From: Serinus canaria
Taxonomy: Eukaryota > Chordata > Aves > Passeriformes > Fringillidae
Reading direction: 5' to 3'
Assembly (NCBI RefSeq): GCF_022539315.1
Contig: NC_066328.1
Coordinates: forward strand, 2,526,621 to 2,590,620
DNA: 64,000 bases
The position numbers and the translations under genes were made by a program. Below the pieces are notes generated by a model, which searched no databases, was not told where the DNA came from, and worked only from the letters and a program-made list of their open reading frames with translations. Positions 43,726 through 57,600 of this stretch are shown piece by piece. The stretch's first letter is position 1; the number at the start of each line of letters is the position of its first letter.

Positions 43726-46488
43726 CCGCTATGTTTAAGGAGCGCTCGGCGCGCGTTGAGTGACGCGCGAGGCCGGCCAACCGCCGCCCGCGGCTTGGTA
43801 GTACCTGACCGTATATGGTCAACAACGGCGCGGCCCCCAATGGGAGGGCGGCGGGGGCGGACCGCTCGCGGGGCAGGGGCGGGGCGGGGCCCGCGGTCAC
43901 GTGGGCGCGGGCGGTGTTTACAGTCGGCCGCGTGCGGTTTCCTGTTGACGTGAGGGAGCGGCGGGGCCGCGCCGGGCCCGGCCGGTGCTGGGGAGCGCCG
44001 CCGCGGCCGCCGCCGCCCCTCGGCACCGCGAACTCCCTCAGGCCCTACCGTTACCCTCCTGCAGCCTACGGGGGTTTGGTGGAGACCCCTTGGCTCGTAG
44101 CTGCTGTACGGCTCCGTGGCCTGAGAGGCGGTGGAGCAGCAGCCCCTTGGCCCCCGCGCCCTCCATCCGCGCTAATAAACCATGAGCGCGTTGCCCACCC
44201 CCTCCTGGTCCCGTTTCTCCCTCAGCCGCTGCGTGTTCGTGCATCGCTGAGGCGGCTGACGGGAGCTGAAGGGAGAGCCGGCAGCGAAGGAAGGTTCTGG
44301 ACGGTGCCGGGGGGCTCCCGGCGCTCTGAAAGGCTCCTTTGAGAGCGCGGCAGTGCCGCAGCCCATGAAAGCCCGCGGCCAGGCCGGCGCTGCAGGGCCC
44401 GGCGGACAATGGTGTTGCTAAGGGTAAGCAGGCACAGAGCCGCGGTTCAGTGGCCGGGGCTGGTAACACCAGGGGAAAGATGAAGGGAACTGCCGGCTCC
44501 AGCCGCCTCCACCTTTCCTGAGCGGAGGTTCTGGGCTGTTTCCTGCAGTTTGGAAAGGTTTGCCTGGACGTGAATGTTCACTAACACCTCTGACCCCGGC
44601 TGGCATTTTGCTGGTGTTTCTGAGCCTTGAGGATTAAATGCCTGAAGCTCAGGCAGGTAATGCACACTTGATCAGTGGGGTTTGCACCCTCTCCTGCATG
44701 GACAGGAATTGATCTGGTATTGTCCAAAGCTAATCACTGTTTTCTGCATGTTCTTTTGTAACCATTCTGGAGTTACACAACCATTCAGCTTCTCCAAGCC
44801 TTGCAGAATTTCAGGGCCAAGGAGTTCTATATATTTCTGCCTAAATCAAAGTGAGAGCACAGCTGTACGTGGCAGTGGGACATATGAAGAGGTTACTGCT
44901 CATTTCTTACAAGGTCAAGACAACCCCCAGAGAGAGGTGGCACAGGGAGACTTGTAGCCACCAAGGTGTAAATACAGCAGGAAAAACAAATCTCCTGAAT
45001 GATTACTTTAATCAGAAAGAGACAGACATTTTTAGAAACCTTGCAGTTTGGTGTTGGGAGGGAAAAGGGTTGGGCCTGGCCTGGCAGGGCTTTCGGGAAG
45101 GGTTGTAAGGCCTCAGAGCAGGGCAGTGTTTAGGGAGGCAAAGTTCATGGGCTCACCACTCCTTCTTGTGAGCTGTAACTCCGTGTGTGTAGAACAACCT
45201 TGTTGTTCTACACGTACCTGACAAACACAGTGAGTGGCAGTGGGAACAGAGACAAAGCACTGGGTAATAAACCCCAAGCAGCTGGACTTTGGATGAGCTG
45301 CTCTGGTGACCGAGAGCTTTGCAGGGAAACATATTTCCTTGTTTACATGGGTGTGCTCATAGCTGCCTCCCCAGCAGACATGTCCAGGGAGGCTCCTGAA
45401 GGGCAGTTGGGGGTGGCTGAGAAACATGGAGAAACATGGCAGTGGGAAGGGTGGGTGTCCCTCTGGCCCATCTGCCTCCTCTGGGCTGCAACTCTGTGGA
45501 TTCATTTCCTGCATGGGTTTTGCAGAGCTGGAAGGCAGTGCAGGAGCTGAGGTCCTCTCAGCACCTCTGGGGCTCTGCAGGCTCCTGGTGGCTGAAGCCC
45601 TCAGTTTCCACCTGATCCTCCCCAGTTTGACCACTCTCACCCCACACCATGATGGCACTCTAGGTCTCAGGTCCTTTGAACCTCGTGAAAGTGTTTTGAT
45701 CACTTTCTCATAGGGGACCTCCCAACTTGGTGGCTTTCTTCCCTTGTGGTGCAAGCAGACCCCTGGGCTGGCAGCACCAAAATGGGGACAAGCACATCTC
45801 AGGGAACCCAGAGGTGAAGGTGCAAAACCCAATTGGGTGGCACCGCCAGAGTTTGTGGGGATGTTGCTGCTCTTGCAGCTGCCACAGTGCAAGGGGGGAG
45901 TGCTGCTCCTCCAGCCCACCTGAGGAGCTGTGGGACCCTGCTGAGGGCTGGCAGGGCAGCCCGTCTCCCTGCCCTGAGCCATCCACTCTCCTTCCCCGTG
46001 CTGCTGGCAGTGGCCCTTGATGGGATGGAGGAGGCCGTGGTGCAATATCCTGCCTTTGTGTGTGCCAGCACTCGTGTCCTACGGGCCGGCGAGGGCAAAG
46101 CAGCAAAGGAGCTGCTGCCCTCCAGCTCTGCTCGCTCCGGGCCCTGGGATTTGGGGCGGAAGGGCTGAGCCCCGCCCTGGCACGCCGCTGCTATTGTCGC
46201 TGTCTGTCACACTCGGCTCACGGAGCAGGGCCCTCCGGGACAGATTCCCCAGCAAAAGCCCCTGCCCTCCCAGATGGCAACAACCCCCACGGGGCCCGAC
46301 GGCTTCCTCTGAGCGCTCCGGAGAGCCGGGCGGCCCGGGAGGGACCTTTCCGCTGGTGAAGGAACAAAAGACCTCCTGCTGCAGCTTCCCGGGCAGAGCC
46401 AACACCCCGCGGCTGTGGGACCTGGCTCTCCCCTGCTTAACCCACATGGTACCGAGCTCTTAGCTGCTCAGGGAATATGGGTTTGCAG

Positions 46489-46546
46489 TGAGATGATCTT
46501 TAATGTCCCTTCCAACCCAAACTGTTCTAGGATTCCATGATTCTGT
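46489..46546 (+). mobile_element. CR1 3' terminal fragment (short)
   Basis: This is the last ~58 bp of a CR1 tail (GATGATCTTTAATGTCCC.. to ..GATTCCATGATTCTG), plus strand. It is heavily truncated. Confidence 0.75.
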
Positions 46547-47994
46547 CCCAAAAAAGGCTCGGGAAACAGTTCTGGGGCAGCTGCCTCTGGATGCCTCTTT
46601 GAGCTGGAGAAGGGCAGGATGCTCGGGTTGTTGGGAGGAAAGGGAGAGGGACTCTCATCTTCTGTCTGTATGCAAATTCCCCTCCTTGCCTGCTTCATGG
46701 TGCAAATACTACTCTGCTTTGCCCCCAGGCTGTGGCCAGCTGGCCACCAGTTCTCAGGACAGCACAGGGAGATGGAGCCACTGATCCTTGCTGTGCCCAG
46801 TGTGCTCCAGCACTGAGCCCCAAATCAGCTGGTGGCCTGCAAGTGAGGCCTCGGGGGTTGTGGATTTACCCTGCTCAGTTTGGGGCTGCTGGTGGCTGTT
46901 CACATCATCCCACTGCTGCCAGGGCACTGCCCATGGCTTCTTCCTGTAGCTGTGCAGGCAGGGAGCCCTGGACACGTTCTGGGCCAGCACACGTGTCCCT
47001 GTGATGGTCAGCAGACTCCATACCTCCCTGTCCATGTTAGAGAAACCCTTGCACAAAGAGGCTGCTTGAGCAAGAGGCTCCAGCACTCCAGGAGGATCCT
47101 GGAGGACACAGTAGAGTTCCCAGGCACAGTTACTGCCAAGGCACTGCCAGAGCCTGGGGCTCCCCTGTGCCAGGTGCAGGGTACCCAATTCTTGTGGTTG
47201 GCCAGCAGGACGTGTTGCTCATTCCATATTTTTTCCCTGTCCTCCTTCCCAGCCCTGCTGCACAATGGGATGCAGAAGAGCAAAGTCTGCTCCTGTCCTC
47301 ACCCCCAGCATGTGCTGCCCTGCATCCCGTGCCTCTTCCAGCCCCTCTGGCTGTGTTCGTGTGGCCACAACAGCTGCAAGGATAATAACTGTCCGGAAGC
47401 ACGTTTCGCCTGGGGATTGTTTGCTTATTCCTGCTGGGCGTGTTTTGGTTTGTGTTTACAGCCAGCAAATTCCACCCACTGCCTGCTCCCTTGCTATCAC
47501 AAAATCCTCCTCTGCTGGCTTTGCTCCCTGCTCCATCCCATTTCCCTAAATCCCAGCCCTCTTCCCTGCTCCTAAGGCTAATTTAAGGGATTTCACATGT
47601 GCCACCTCAGCTCCACCATGTCTCTCAGGGATTCTCAACTCCACTGCTGGGAATTTGGGTCCCCAGTTCCTTTGCAGCATTATGTGCAGGGAGGTACCTC
47701 CCATCACAGGGAGTGGCATTTCTCTGTTCTCGTTGCCAGAGGGGACAGGGCTTTGTTTTGGGACATTGGTAGCTTTTTCATCCCTCTTCCTTCATGCCAT
47801 CCTCCTGACTGTTTTGTCCCACGTGTGAGGCAGCCCTGTCCTCACATCCAAACCTCAGGCATCTCCATTTGCTTTCATGTGTGGATTACCTGTGATGGGA
47901 GGAACCCAGAAAGGAGAGGCTTCCCCCTGGGAGGCTGGTCACCTCCTTTCCTGCTGGCTTTGAGCCTCAGCCAGTAGCAGGTCCCACATCTGGG

Positions 47995-48230
47995 AGCTGC
48001 CCTGAATAATTCTCCCTGGGCATCCCTGTGCAGGCTGTGTCCCTCTGGGCATCTCCCCTGTGCTTCCCTGGGCCAGATGTGTCCCTGGGAATCCTCCCCC
48101 CGCGCCGTGCATCCCTGTGCAGAGCATGACCTTGGGCATTCTCCCTCTGCATCCCTATGCAAGGTGTGTCCCTGGGCATCCATCCTCCCCGTGCTTCCTT
48201 GTACAGGATGTGTCCTGCAGCATTCCTGTG
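47995..48230. repeat. Minisatellite, about 40-45 bp unit, 5-6 degenerate copies
   Basis: The repeated theme is a TGTGTCCCTGGGCAT core followed by CTCCCC(TG) and TGCATCCCTGTGCA. The core recurs near 48037, 48078, 48125, 48163 and 48208. Minus-strand frames over this stretch are repetitive for this reason. Confidence 0.65.
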
Positions 48231-48339
48231 TGAGCTCGCAAGGGCTTCTCCATCTAAGGTGTGCCCCTAGTGATCTCCATGTCCATGCCCGGGTCCTTCC
48301 CATGCAGAGGGCCCCATGCCCATCCCAGGGCCCACACCT

Positions 48340-48432
48340 GTTCCCATCTTTGTTCCTCTCCCTGTCCCTGTCCCCATTCTCCCATTCCCGTTCCCATTCC
48401 CATTCCCAGCCCTATTCCCATCCCCGTTCCCG
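48340..48432. repeat. Degenerate (CCCATT)n / (CCCGTT)n pyrimidine-rich repeat
   Basis: The stretch is a pyrimidine-rich tract of TTCCCA/TTCCCG-type hexamers, about 240 bp upstream of the MGRN1 start codon. It is strongly strand-asymmetric. Confidence 0.7.
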
Positions 48433-48459
48433 CCGCAGCGCCCTCTGCCGGCGGAGCTC

Positions 48460-48671
48460 ACGCCACCGCCCCCCCCCATTGGTGGATGCCGCCCCTCCCC
48501 GCCCCACCGTTGGTAGGCGCTGCCGCGGTGGCTGCCGGGAGCTGTAGTCCCGGGGCGGGAGGAGTCGCTGTCCCGGCGTGCCCCGCGCCGCCGCCGTGGG
48601 TGCGGGTCCCGGTGCCGGTGCCGCCGCCGCCGCTCTGTGCCCCCGGGCCGCCCGCCTTGTCCGCGGCCGCC
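48460..48671 (+). promoter_or_regulatory. MGRN1 CpG-island promoter and 5' UTR
   Basis: This is GC-rich sequence with a CCATTGG inverted CCAAT box (about 48477-48483), a GC box (GGGGCGGG) and a ZNF143-like element at 48537-48553. No TATA box is evident. The transcript start is probably between 48550 and 48640. Confidence 0.6.
48537..48553 (-). promoter_or_regulatory. Third ZNF143-like element, MGRN1 promoter
   Basis: On the minus strand this reads CCGGGACTACAGCTCCC. It is a good match to the ACTACANNTCCC core of the ZNF143 element, although the 3' CAGCA part is lost. Confidence 0.5.
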
Positions 48672-51600
48672 ATGGGCTCCCTGCTCAGCCGGCGCATCGC
48701 GGGAGTGGAGGACATCGACATCCAGGCCAACTCGGCCTACCGCTACCCGCCCAAGTCCGGTGAGGGCCGCGGGGACCGGGGAGGGGGACAGGCCGTGCCG
48801 GGCCCGGTGCCCCCCGGGCCGGGCGGGGAGGCGGGGACGGGGCTGCGGGTGTGCCTGTCACCGGCCTGGGCTGTCACCGACTCTGTCTCTGCCCGCGGCC
48901 CTGCCCGGCCGCGCTGGCGGAGAGGCCGTGGGTGGATGGATGTCCGTGGGCAGAGCGGTGGCACCGGACCGGCTCTGCCCGGGGGCTCGGTGCCCTGCTC
49001 CGAGGGTGTCCCCGTGCCCGGCATCCAGGCCTCAGCTGTCCCGCTGTCACCGCCCGTGGTGCCGGGGAGCTGAGGGTGCTCAGGGACCGCTCCCCACGGT
49101 GCAAGTGTGGCCTCAGCGAGCTGCTGGTCCCTGGCGGCTCTGCTGGTAAAGGGAACCGCGGCAGAGTTCGCTGGGGACAGGGAGCACAACTGGGTCGGAT
49201 TGAATGCAGGATGACCAAATTCCCGCATGACAGCCCCCTTTAACTCCTTAAAATGGCAGTGGCTGTCACCTAGGAGCTGTTGGGCTGACAGAGGCAGCTG
49301 GGTGTCTGTTTTCCACAGGGAATAGTTTTGAAGCCTTGGAGAGTTGGGTGCCACTTGTGTGCAGTTGGGATGAGCCGGTGACGCGCCTTGTCTTGGGCTG
49401 GTTTTTAAGATTGACCAGGTTTAACTTTTTTAAAGAGTTTTACTTATTCTTCTCAGAAAACAAGTGGTCAGGGAAATTCAGATACTCTTTTCCCCTGCAA
49501 TATCCATTTGCTTACAATTTTTTCTAGGTTTTGGTTCTGTCAGGGCTTTTCCAGGCAGGCTGAACAATTTGTAGAGCAGCAGTTTGGGTCCCCTCACTCT
49601 CAGATACAAAGACTTTTCATTCAGAGATTAGAGTCCTGTGTGTGTCCATGACCTGCTGGCTGTGACATCCTCAGGGCTGTGTGATGGAGTGGGCCAGGAC
49701 CCCTGCTTAGTTTGGAGGGGGTGCAGAATCATCTCAGAGTCCTGTCATCATTACACCTTGTCTTGTTGCAGGTTGGCCTTCAGCAGGAATGGTGGCATGG
49801 AGGAAGTGGAAGGGGGAAACCTGCCTAGAAAAGTCCAACAGCTGTGTTGGCTCTCTTAGAAAATATAACTGCTTTTTTTAGGGGTTTGGGAGCTAGGCTT
49901 TTGGGCAGCTGGGAAAGGCAAGTGTTGCAGTTTGGCTGCAGCTGGATCTGTGTGTGACAGCATTTTACATAAAGAGTAGATTAATTATAACCACTATATG
50001 CAATGGACATAAAGCTTCTTTCACATCACCATCCTGTTGTTCCTGTGCTGCTGAACTGGAAGTTAGTGGTGTGTTGGGTTTGGGGCTTGTCAGGGTAACC
50101 CCATCACACTCCTGAGGTTGGGTTTGTGTGTTACCATGCTCCCTGGAAGGGAATCTGTGAACCATAATGCTACCAAAGAGTGTTCCACGTGTGATACCTC
50201 CCTTGTGGAACTGAGCAGCCAATGCTTTCAAGCAGCTGGTTAAATAAAAATATTTGTATTTCCTACAAAGGCTCTGGATGCAATTAGAGGCTTGTTAATT
50301 AATTTTCTGTGGCATTTTCTTGTGCTCTTTCTGAAAGCTGGTGTTAAGCCAGGGCTTTCTCTTCACATATTTTGGGTTTATCTAACAAGGATCCTCTTGA
50401 CTTTGGAGAGCTGTTCAAGCTCTAGGCAGAAGAAGAGGTGGTGAACACCTCTGAGGTGGAGGTTCAAAGCCCAGAACAGCAAGGGCTGTAAGGATGGCAG
50501 CTCCCTCCCTCCTTCAGTGTGTTCAGAGGGGCAGTGTCCTTTGAGGTCCTGCCATCTCCAGAGTGATTGTCTTGGAGATGGGAAGGTTGGTACCAAAGCT
50601 GGCAGTGAGCATGACTGGAAGTGAGTGAGTACAGTGTTGATTTCAGGAAGCAAGCTGAAAGTAGTGCAAAATGTTCTTGGGCTAAATGTTTGCTAATTAT
50701 TTCTAACTGGGCAGTGCTGCTGTGAGCCCTGTGTGGAAGAAGCTGGTTTTCCATGGGCTGTGTTGGGTGTGTGTGCTGGAGAATGAGCCTGAGTTGCACT
50801 CCTGGCTCTGAGATTACCCCTGATGGGCTGGAACAAGTGGTGAGGGAGCATCACCTGAGGTCACCCATCCTGTGTGCAGCACTGTCCTTCTCCTCTTCCA
50901 TTCTATCCCTCCTTGTCTCTGGCTTCAACAGATCTTACTAGAAATGTCTGCTCAGGGGCTGTCCATGGTTGGCATCAGTTGGGTTTGATGAGGGAGCAAA
51001 TACCGCCTCTCGAGGACACACTGTGCAAGGAAACAAACCCTAAATACAGGTAAATACCTAAATACAGGTGTTCTGGCTGTGATTTCAGCCTGCCTGTGGA
51101 GAGGGACATGCTGATTGAGCCTTGTTGAGTCACAGCTGGTTGCAAAGACAGAGGTGAATATTCACTTCTCCTGTATTGCCTTTTGATCTGGTTGTTGCTG
51201 GGTCAGTCACGTGCCCTGAGGAGGATCGAGCAGATTGCTGTGGAATCCACCTTGGTCTGCATGAGCCAGTCCTCAGTGAAGCAGGTGGTTTAACAGCTTT
51301 GTTGGAAATTGTGTGCAGTTTTGTAATCAAAAATCCTCAGAAAATGCCCTGCTTCTTCCTCCAAGGCTTTGGGTGGGTATCATCTACATTTTTCCACCTG
51401 CATCTGGATGACTGAGGCTGCTATAAGGTGATACCCAATTTTCCCAATATCCTTCCCTGACCCCTCTTTGCTGGTACCTTTTAACTAAAATTTCTTGCTT
51501 TATGGAGCCCATGCTGGCATTGTGCCTGCCTGATGGGTTGGGAGGAAGGCCTTGTTTGTACAGAAGAGTAACTGCCTCTGTGAAACAGGCTAAAAATGGG

Positions 51601-54600
51601 TGGTTTTTTCCCTCTTTAGCAGGGAACAGTTGTGATCTCTGTGGTGCTTCAGTGCTTGGAGCAGTGAAAGGATCTGCCCTGTCCCTATTGCCTTGGAGCA
51701 GTGAGCAATGCCCCAGTGCTCCCCACAGCTCTGCTCCTGTTCCTGCTCCTCTGCAGCACGGAGCACGTGCCCTTGGGATGGCTCTGATCCTCTGGAGTAG
51801 GCTCTTGAGGAAGATTCCCTGGAGATTTCTGGGAGGAAAAAAAGGAAGTGGATTGCTCCTCTCTGAAACAGAACTGCTTTGTTGTTTGAAAATGAGGCTT
51901 TAATTAAAGAAAGAGCAGTTTTAAATAGGAGAAGAGTACCAGAGTCACACCCAGTCCATCTCTGCTGCTGTGTTCCAAGACAGTGTCACTGTCCCTGTGT
52001 GCTGGTTCAGGCTGTGCTGTCAGTCTGTCATGGTGGTGACTGTCTGGCTGAGTAATTAAACAGAACCCAATTTCTATCACTTCACTGTTAATTGCATTAA
52101 TGGTGAGAAGCCTAAATGAGCACCTAAATGCTTTCTGTTAATGAACGTTGTGACACAGCTGTGCTGTGATGGGATTACAGCTGTGCTCAGCCTCCTGTAG
52201 GTTGTGTCCCTTCCCAGCTTCTCTCTTGTGCATCACATCCATGTGTTGCATGGGTATGGGATTAGGATGCTGGCTTAGGGAGAGGTAATTATGACTGGAC
52301 AATCTGGTGCTTAATGCTGGTGCAATTATGATAATAAACCCCCATCACTATGTTGTACTAAATATAAAGTATTTTGGTGTCATTTGATGCCTTGGAGGAG
52401 CCTTGGGTTCCAGTTTGGTTTTGCATGGGACAAACAAGTGAGTCAGACTTGGCTGTCCTGGGTGTCCCAGTGGTCCCAGTTTTTCCAGCCACTGTAAAGT
52501 TTTCCACCACAACAATTTCTCTTGCAACCACTGCTTGGGCTTCATCTACCTCACTTGGTCATGTTCTCTTTTATCTCATGCTGCTCTCTGCTTTGTGCTG
52601 ATTTACTCTGGGGAAGCAGAGCCACATTTTTTCTTTGTTCTGGCATTTTTATCCTTTCCCATCCTTTTTTATTTATGTGTGATTCTTTCCTGGTCAGCAT
52701 GTCACTGCATTTTCCTGGAGGGTTTCTGTTTGTAGCAGTTCTGTGGAAGATCAATCCAAGGATTTCTTGCTTTTTCTTTTTCCTGCCAAAGAGAATGGCA
52801 CTTAGTTATGGGCACAAGGAGAATGCTACAGAGCTGTGTGTAAAGTTGGCCTTGGAACACCACTGCTTAAGGTGGTTTTATAGCCTGGGGGAACATATGG
52901 GAACAAGGTTCCAGAGGCATGATAGCCTGGCTAAAGTTCTAAAGCTGTCTTTGTACTGGATTTGGAAATGGAACCCAGGATTCCAATGCATATAATATAT
53001 ATGCACGCCTCCTAGAGCCACCAAAAATCCTAAATGTCACAGTGACTGCAAAAGAGGATGCCTCATATTTTCCATCTGGAAGTTTGCTTTTCTTTTTAGT
53101 CCTTGGGATGATACTTAAGAAATGCTTTCTTAAAATGTTCTGCCTCCAACTTGGGCAAACTCTGAGGTAGTTGTGATAGTGGTTGAGAAGATTAATGCAT
53201 AACTTTGGTTTTACCTTGAGAGCTCTGTGTCATTGTAGCAAGAGCTTTCTGAAAGCTTGCAACAGAATATCTTTTTTTAGCTGCTGAAAACTGTGTTATA
53301 AATTTGTGGAGACAGTTTGCTGCCATTCTGGTTTGTTTGTCCGTTGAGACCTCGTGTGTGTGGCAGCTTCTGTGTGTGCAGCAGCAGTGGCAGAGCCTCG
53401 GGGTTGTTCTGCTCACCAGAGTGTTCCCCCTGAGCACCTCAGAGTGGTTTTCCCTGTGCTCCTCGTGCCTGGCACTGTGTTTCTTGTTTGCTTGTGAAGG
53501 AAGTGCCTCGGGGGAAAAAAACCTCTCCTTCACCTTGAAGGAGGTGACTTAGCAGGAAGATGAAGAGAGTTCAGTCTGAATGTGGAACTGAAGCTGTGAT
53601 TCCAGCTACTGTATAGGTGAGAAATCCCAACAATTTGGTAGAGATGTCAAAAGTACTTCTTAGTGGAGCAGTGACAGTGTGTCAGGTGCCTTGAACGTGC
53701 TGGTTTTGTGTCTGGGTGTTGTTCCAGTTGAGCAAGAGAGACCCTTTCATCTCTGGAGATGCTCTCAAACCATGTCCTGGGCTGATCCCACAGCGTGGGC
53801 AGAGGAGTGGGGGGGATTCTGCCCCTCTGCTCAGGTGAGGCCCCACCTGCCGAGCTGCCTCCAGCACAGGAAGGATGTGGAGCTGCTGGAGAGAGTCCAG
53901 AGGAGGCACCAGGATGATCCCAGGGATGAAGCAGCTCTGCTGGGAGGAAAGGTTGGGAGAGTTGGGATTGTTCAGCCTGGAAAAGAGAAGCTTTGGGGTG
54001 ACCTCACTGTGGCCTTGCAATATCTGGAGAGAGCTTAGAGAAAAGATGGGGCAAGATTATCTACAAGGGCTTGGAGTGACAGGACAAGGGGGAATGGCTT
54101 CAAACTGGCAGAGAGTAGGGTTAGGTTGCATAATAGGAAGAAATCCTTCCCTGCAAGGGTGAAGAGGCTCTGGCAGAGGTTTGCCCAGAGAAGCTGTGGC
54201 TTCATCATCCCTGGAAGTGTCCAAGGCCAGGCTGGACAGAGCTTGGAGCAAGCTGGTGTCATGGAAGATGTCCATGGCAGGGAGTTGGAGCTGTGTGATC
54301 TTTAAGGTCCCTTCCAGCCCAGGCAGTTCTGTGGTTCTGTAATTCTGTCTCACTCACTGGATAAGAGGGAGCTCTCTGATCCCAGATAACCAGCTGCCAT
54401 GGTACTGAGACATCCTGCACAAGCATTGTCTTCTCAGCTGATCAAATAAAATGTTCCAAAACATAATCCTGCTTGACCCACCTAAAATGTGAAATCTATT
54501 CCAGCCTTCAATGTGGTTTTCTGAACCTCAGTGCATACACAAACGTCCATGGTGTATCTCTGGTAGAGAGGCAGTGTCAGGCTGGCTGTGCTTGGAGATT

Positions 54601-57600
54601 ATATACAGATTAGTTTTTTAATTTGTTGCTTCTGGGAGGAGTGGGAAAAGATTCCCTGTCATTTGGGGCACCTACATTTGTGTCCAGGAAATGACTGGAT
54701 GTGGCACTCAGTGCTCTGATCTGGTTGAGAAGGTGATGATAGGTCACAGGTTGGACTTGATGATCTTGGAGGGCTTTTCCAACCTAAATGATTCTGTGAT
54801 TTTGTTATTGTGATTCTGTAGAACAGGTTCTAAGTGGCTGCTGGACCTGTGCTGAAGGTGGGTGTCGTATCTGGAAAGAAGGATGTGTTTCAGTACTACA
54901 AACATCTGGGTGCTTGTTAGCTGAGCTCAGCAGTAGCTGAGCCCTCCCATCATCATTAAGGCACTGCCATCTGTGCAGAGTGAAAAGAGCCTTTCTTGAA
55001 GCATAAAGAGAGAAAGCCTTAATGGAAAAAAAACAGGGCCATTCATGAAACCCCTTCCATTTCAGAGTGAATCCTGCTTGCTCCTAGCTAGAGGGACTGC
55101 AGATCCCTCCAGAATGCCTCCACAGCCATTCCGATGATTAGTTACTGCTTCTGGAATGAGTCATTTTAACACAGATTTATGCTGTCTATGTATTGCACCC
55201 AGGGAAGCAAATGTACATTTGGCTCAGTCCTCTCATCCCCCACTCTGAAACTTGAAGGGAAGTGGCTTGGATGGAGCCTTTTATTTCATTCTCTCCTGAT
55301 ACTTATTTCTCTGAAACTGTACCTCTGTGAAGTTCACATTTGAGAGTGTTTTCCTCAAGTCTTTCTAGGAGGGAGCTATGTTTGTGATGCTCTCACACAC
55401 CTGAATTAATTCTGTTTATTTTACAGCCAATTCCATGCTCCAGAATCCCACACATGCCCATGCTTTGTGTCCTGAAATTTTCATAGTAGTGCATCACCTT
55501 AAAGATGAATGAAACAAATTCATGGAGAAACTTTCAGAGCTGACTTTCACTTTAGTCAGTCCCTGACGTCCATCTTTCTGCATTTAGAACTGTCAGCATT
55601 ATTAATTAAATTAATAATTTAATAATACATCAGGGTGTACAGTCTCCGGCACTCCCAGTAAAGGTTTGGAGTGGTTCTTGTGTGGGATATGGGAGTCAAA
55701 GAAGGGATGAAATGTGACAGGAGACCCTCTGGCTGTGCTGAACTTTGCAGTGGGAGGAAGCCTCATCCTTCTCTGAGCAGGCCCATGGTGTTTGTGGGAC
55801 TGGGCTTCACATTGGGCAGTGGAGAAAACAGGAAGAATTGACCAGAATGGAAATACTGGAATATTGGAAAGACCTGACACTTTTCCTGCTTCCTGTCCCT
55901 TCTCTAGAAAACACGTTGAAGTGGAATTATCTCGCTGTAATATTTATTCTAGGTTTTTGTTTTGTTTGTTCTTTTCCTCTCTTCTCCTACTATTGGCACT
56001 GGCCCTGAGTACTACAGGGAAGGGGTGAATAAGCAAATATTTTCTGTGTCTTGTGGCTCTTTTATTCTTGTGAATTGAAAACTGCAGACTTTTCCAGGAA
56101 GCACTCATTTAGAGTTTGGTGGGGTTTTTTTTCATTCTCTTGTGTGTTTTTTGTTTCTAGGAAACTACTTTGCAAGTCACTTCTTTATGGGAGGTGAGAA
56201 GTTTGACACCCCTCACCCCGAGGGTTACCTTTTTGGTGAGAACATGGACTTAAACTTCCTTGGAAATAGACCAGTTCAGGCAAGTTCCTGTGTCTGTTTT
56301 ACTCTTTTTGTTTCCTGCCTGTTTTGGAAAATCTTGTGTCGGGTTTGTAGAGGAGAGTGGCACAGACCTGAGAGGTCCTCACTGCTTGGGCAATGTCATT
56401 CCAATCTGTTCAGATGCAAACTGAGTTTTCCTGAGAAGCTGAATTCACCTTGGAGGCTTATTTTCAGTCAGGACAGAAGGAATTAGTGGTGGGGGAGGAA
56501 GAACAGGGACTCAGGAGCACAGAATTTGGGACTAATTCTGCCTGCCTGCCTGGACAAGTGTAAAACATGCTGCAGAGAAGGCTGGGAAGCAGAGCCTGAA
56601 CTTCCCAAGGCTCCTGGGCAGGTTGGGTGTTCAACACAAGCTGTTTGCTGTGTTTGAGTGGCCTGACTGGGTGTGGGGCAGTGTTCAGACAGACCTTGAC
56701 ATTTTGTGGGTTTTATACCTAGGCGGGCTGCTCAGAAAGTCCCTCCTTCTCTTTTCCTAGCTGGAACATAAATGTAATTTTGGGCCCAGAGATGTCTGTG
56801 AGACTGTGAAAAGCTGCTTGCTCAAGTGATTGGCTTGTTCTTGAAAAGGGAATAATGTTGTTTTGAGGGAAAGGCAGGAATTTTATGCAAAGTGTTATGT
56901 TTTGGATTTCTCTTGCATCTCAGAACTGCTTAAAAAGAACCAAAAGGTGACAGAGTAGGAGCCATTTGGAGATGTTTTCTGAGTGCTAGAGAGAAAAGGG
57001 AAGAGTTGCTTGCTTTGTTCACTATTTTCCCTAGTTGTTTCTGCAGCTTCCAAACATGGAAATGAGAGCTAGAAGTCATGGTTCTAGTTTAATTAATTAT
57101 TTAATTTAATTACCTGCATGTCTCATCAGAAAAGCTGTGACCATTAATTAATTCATGCTTCTATTGATTGGTGGCAGTTTGGGATCACCCTGCTTTTACA
57201 GGTGAAGGAAACTGAGTCAAGTTGGAATTGGAACAGTTACAAGCACATTCTGCTTTCTGAGTTTTCCTCAGGCTGTGCCATTGGTCATTTTAGAACCACA
57301 CTCAGGTCACAGGATGGACAAGGACGATTCTGGAAAGTCTTTATTAACCCAGGAAATGCAGTTGGGCAACAGAATTAGGGAGGAGGGACTTGAGCTGGAG
57401 CTCTGTGGTTGTGTCAGTGCTGGGCAGGCCTGGGGGTGCTCACCACATCCCCTGTGCCACGTCTGCACACAGGGCCCTCCCTGCAGGGGCTGAGCTGGCA
57501 GAGTTACATTACCTGCATGTCTCAGCCTGGGTTTCCTTGCTGCCATCCCAGCACTGGGTTTCATCATTTCTCCAGAGGGGAGTGGGTGAGAGGCCATTAA

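Larger units (their letters stand above)
44401..48670. other. UBALD1-MGRN1 intergenic region
   Basis: No coding gene is supported here. It contains a candidate plus-strand splice donor at 44424, a short CR1 end (46489-46546), a minisatellite (about 47995-48230) and a degenerate CCCATT-type repeat (48340-48432), followed by the MGRN1 promoter. Confidence 0.55.
48760..56160 (+). other. MGRN1 intron 1
   Basis: A 7.4-kb intron, GTGAGG donor and TTTGTTTCTAG acceptor. It contains CR1 fragments at 53800-54348 and 54686-54820. I saw no other gene or exon. Confidence 0.9.

Noticed and set aside
47875..48303. Minus-strand frame with repeating His/Gly/Arg segments, at first sight a repeat protein
   Set aside because: The periodicity equals the DNA minisatellite unit and appears in several frames at once.
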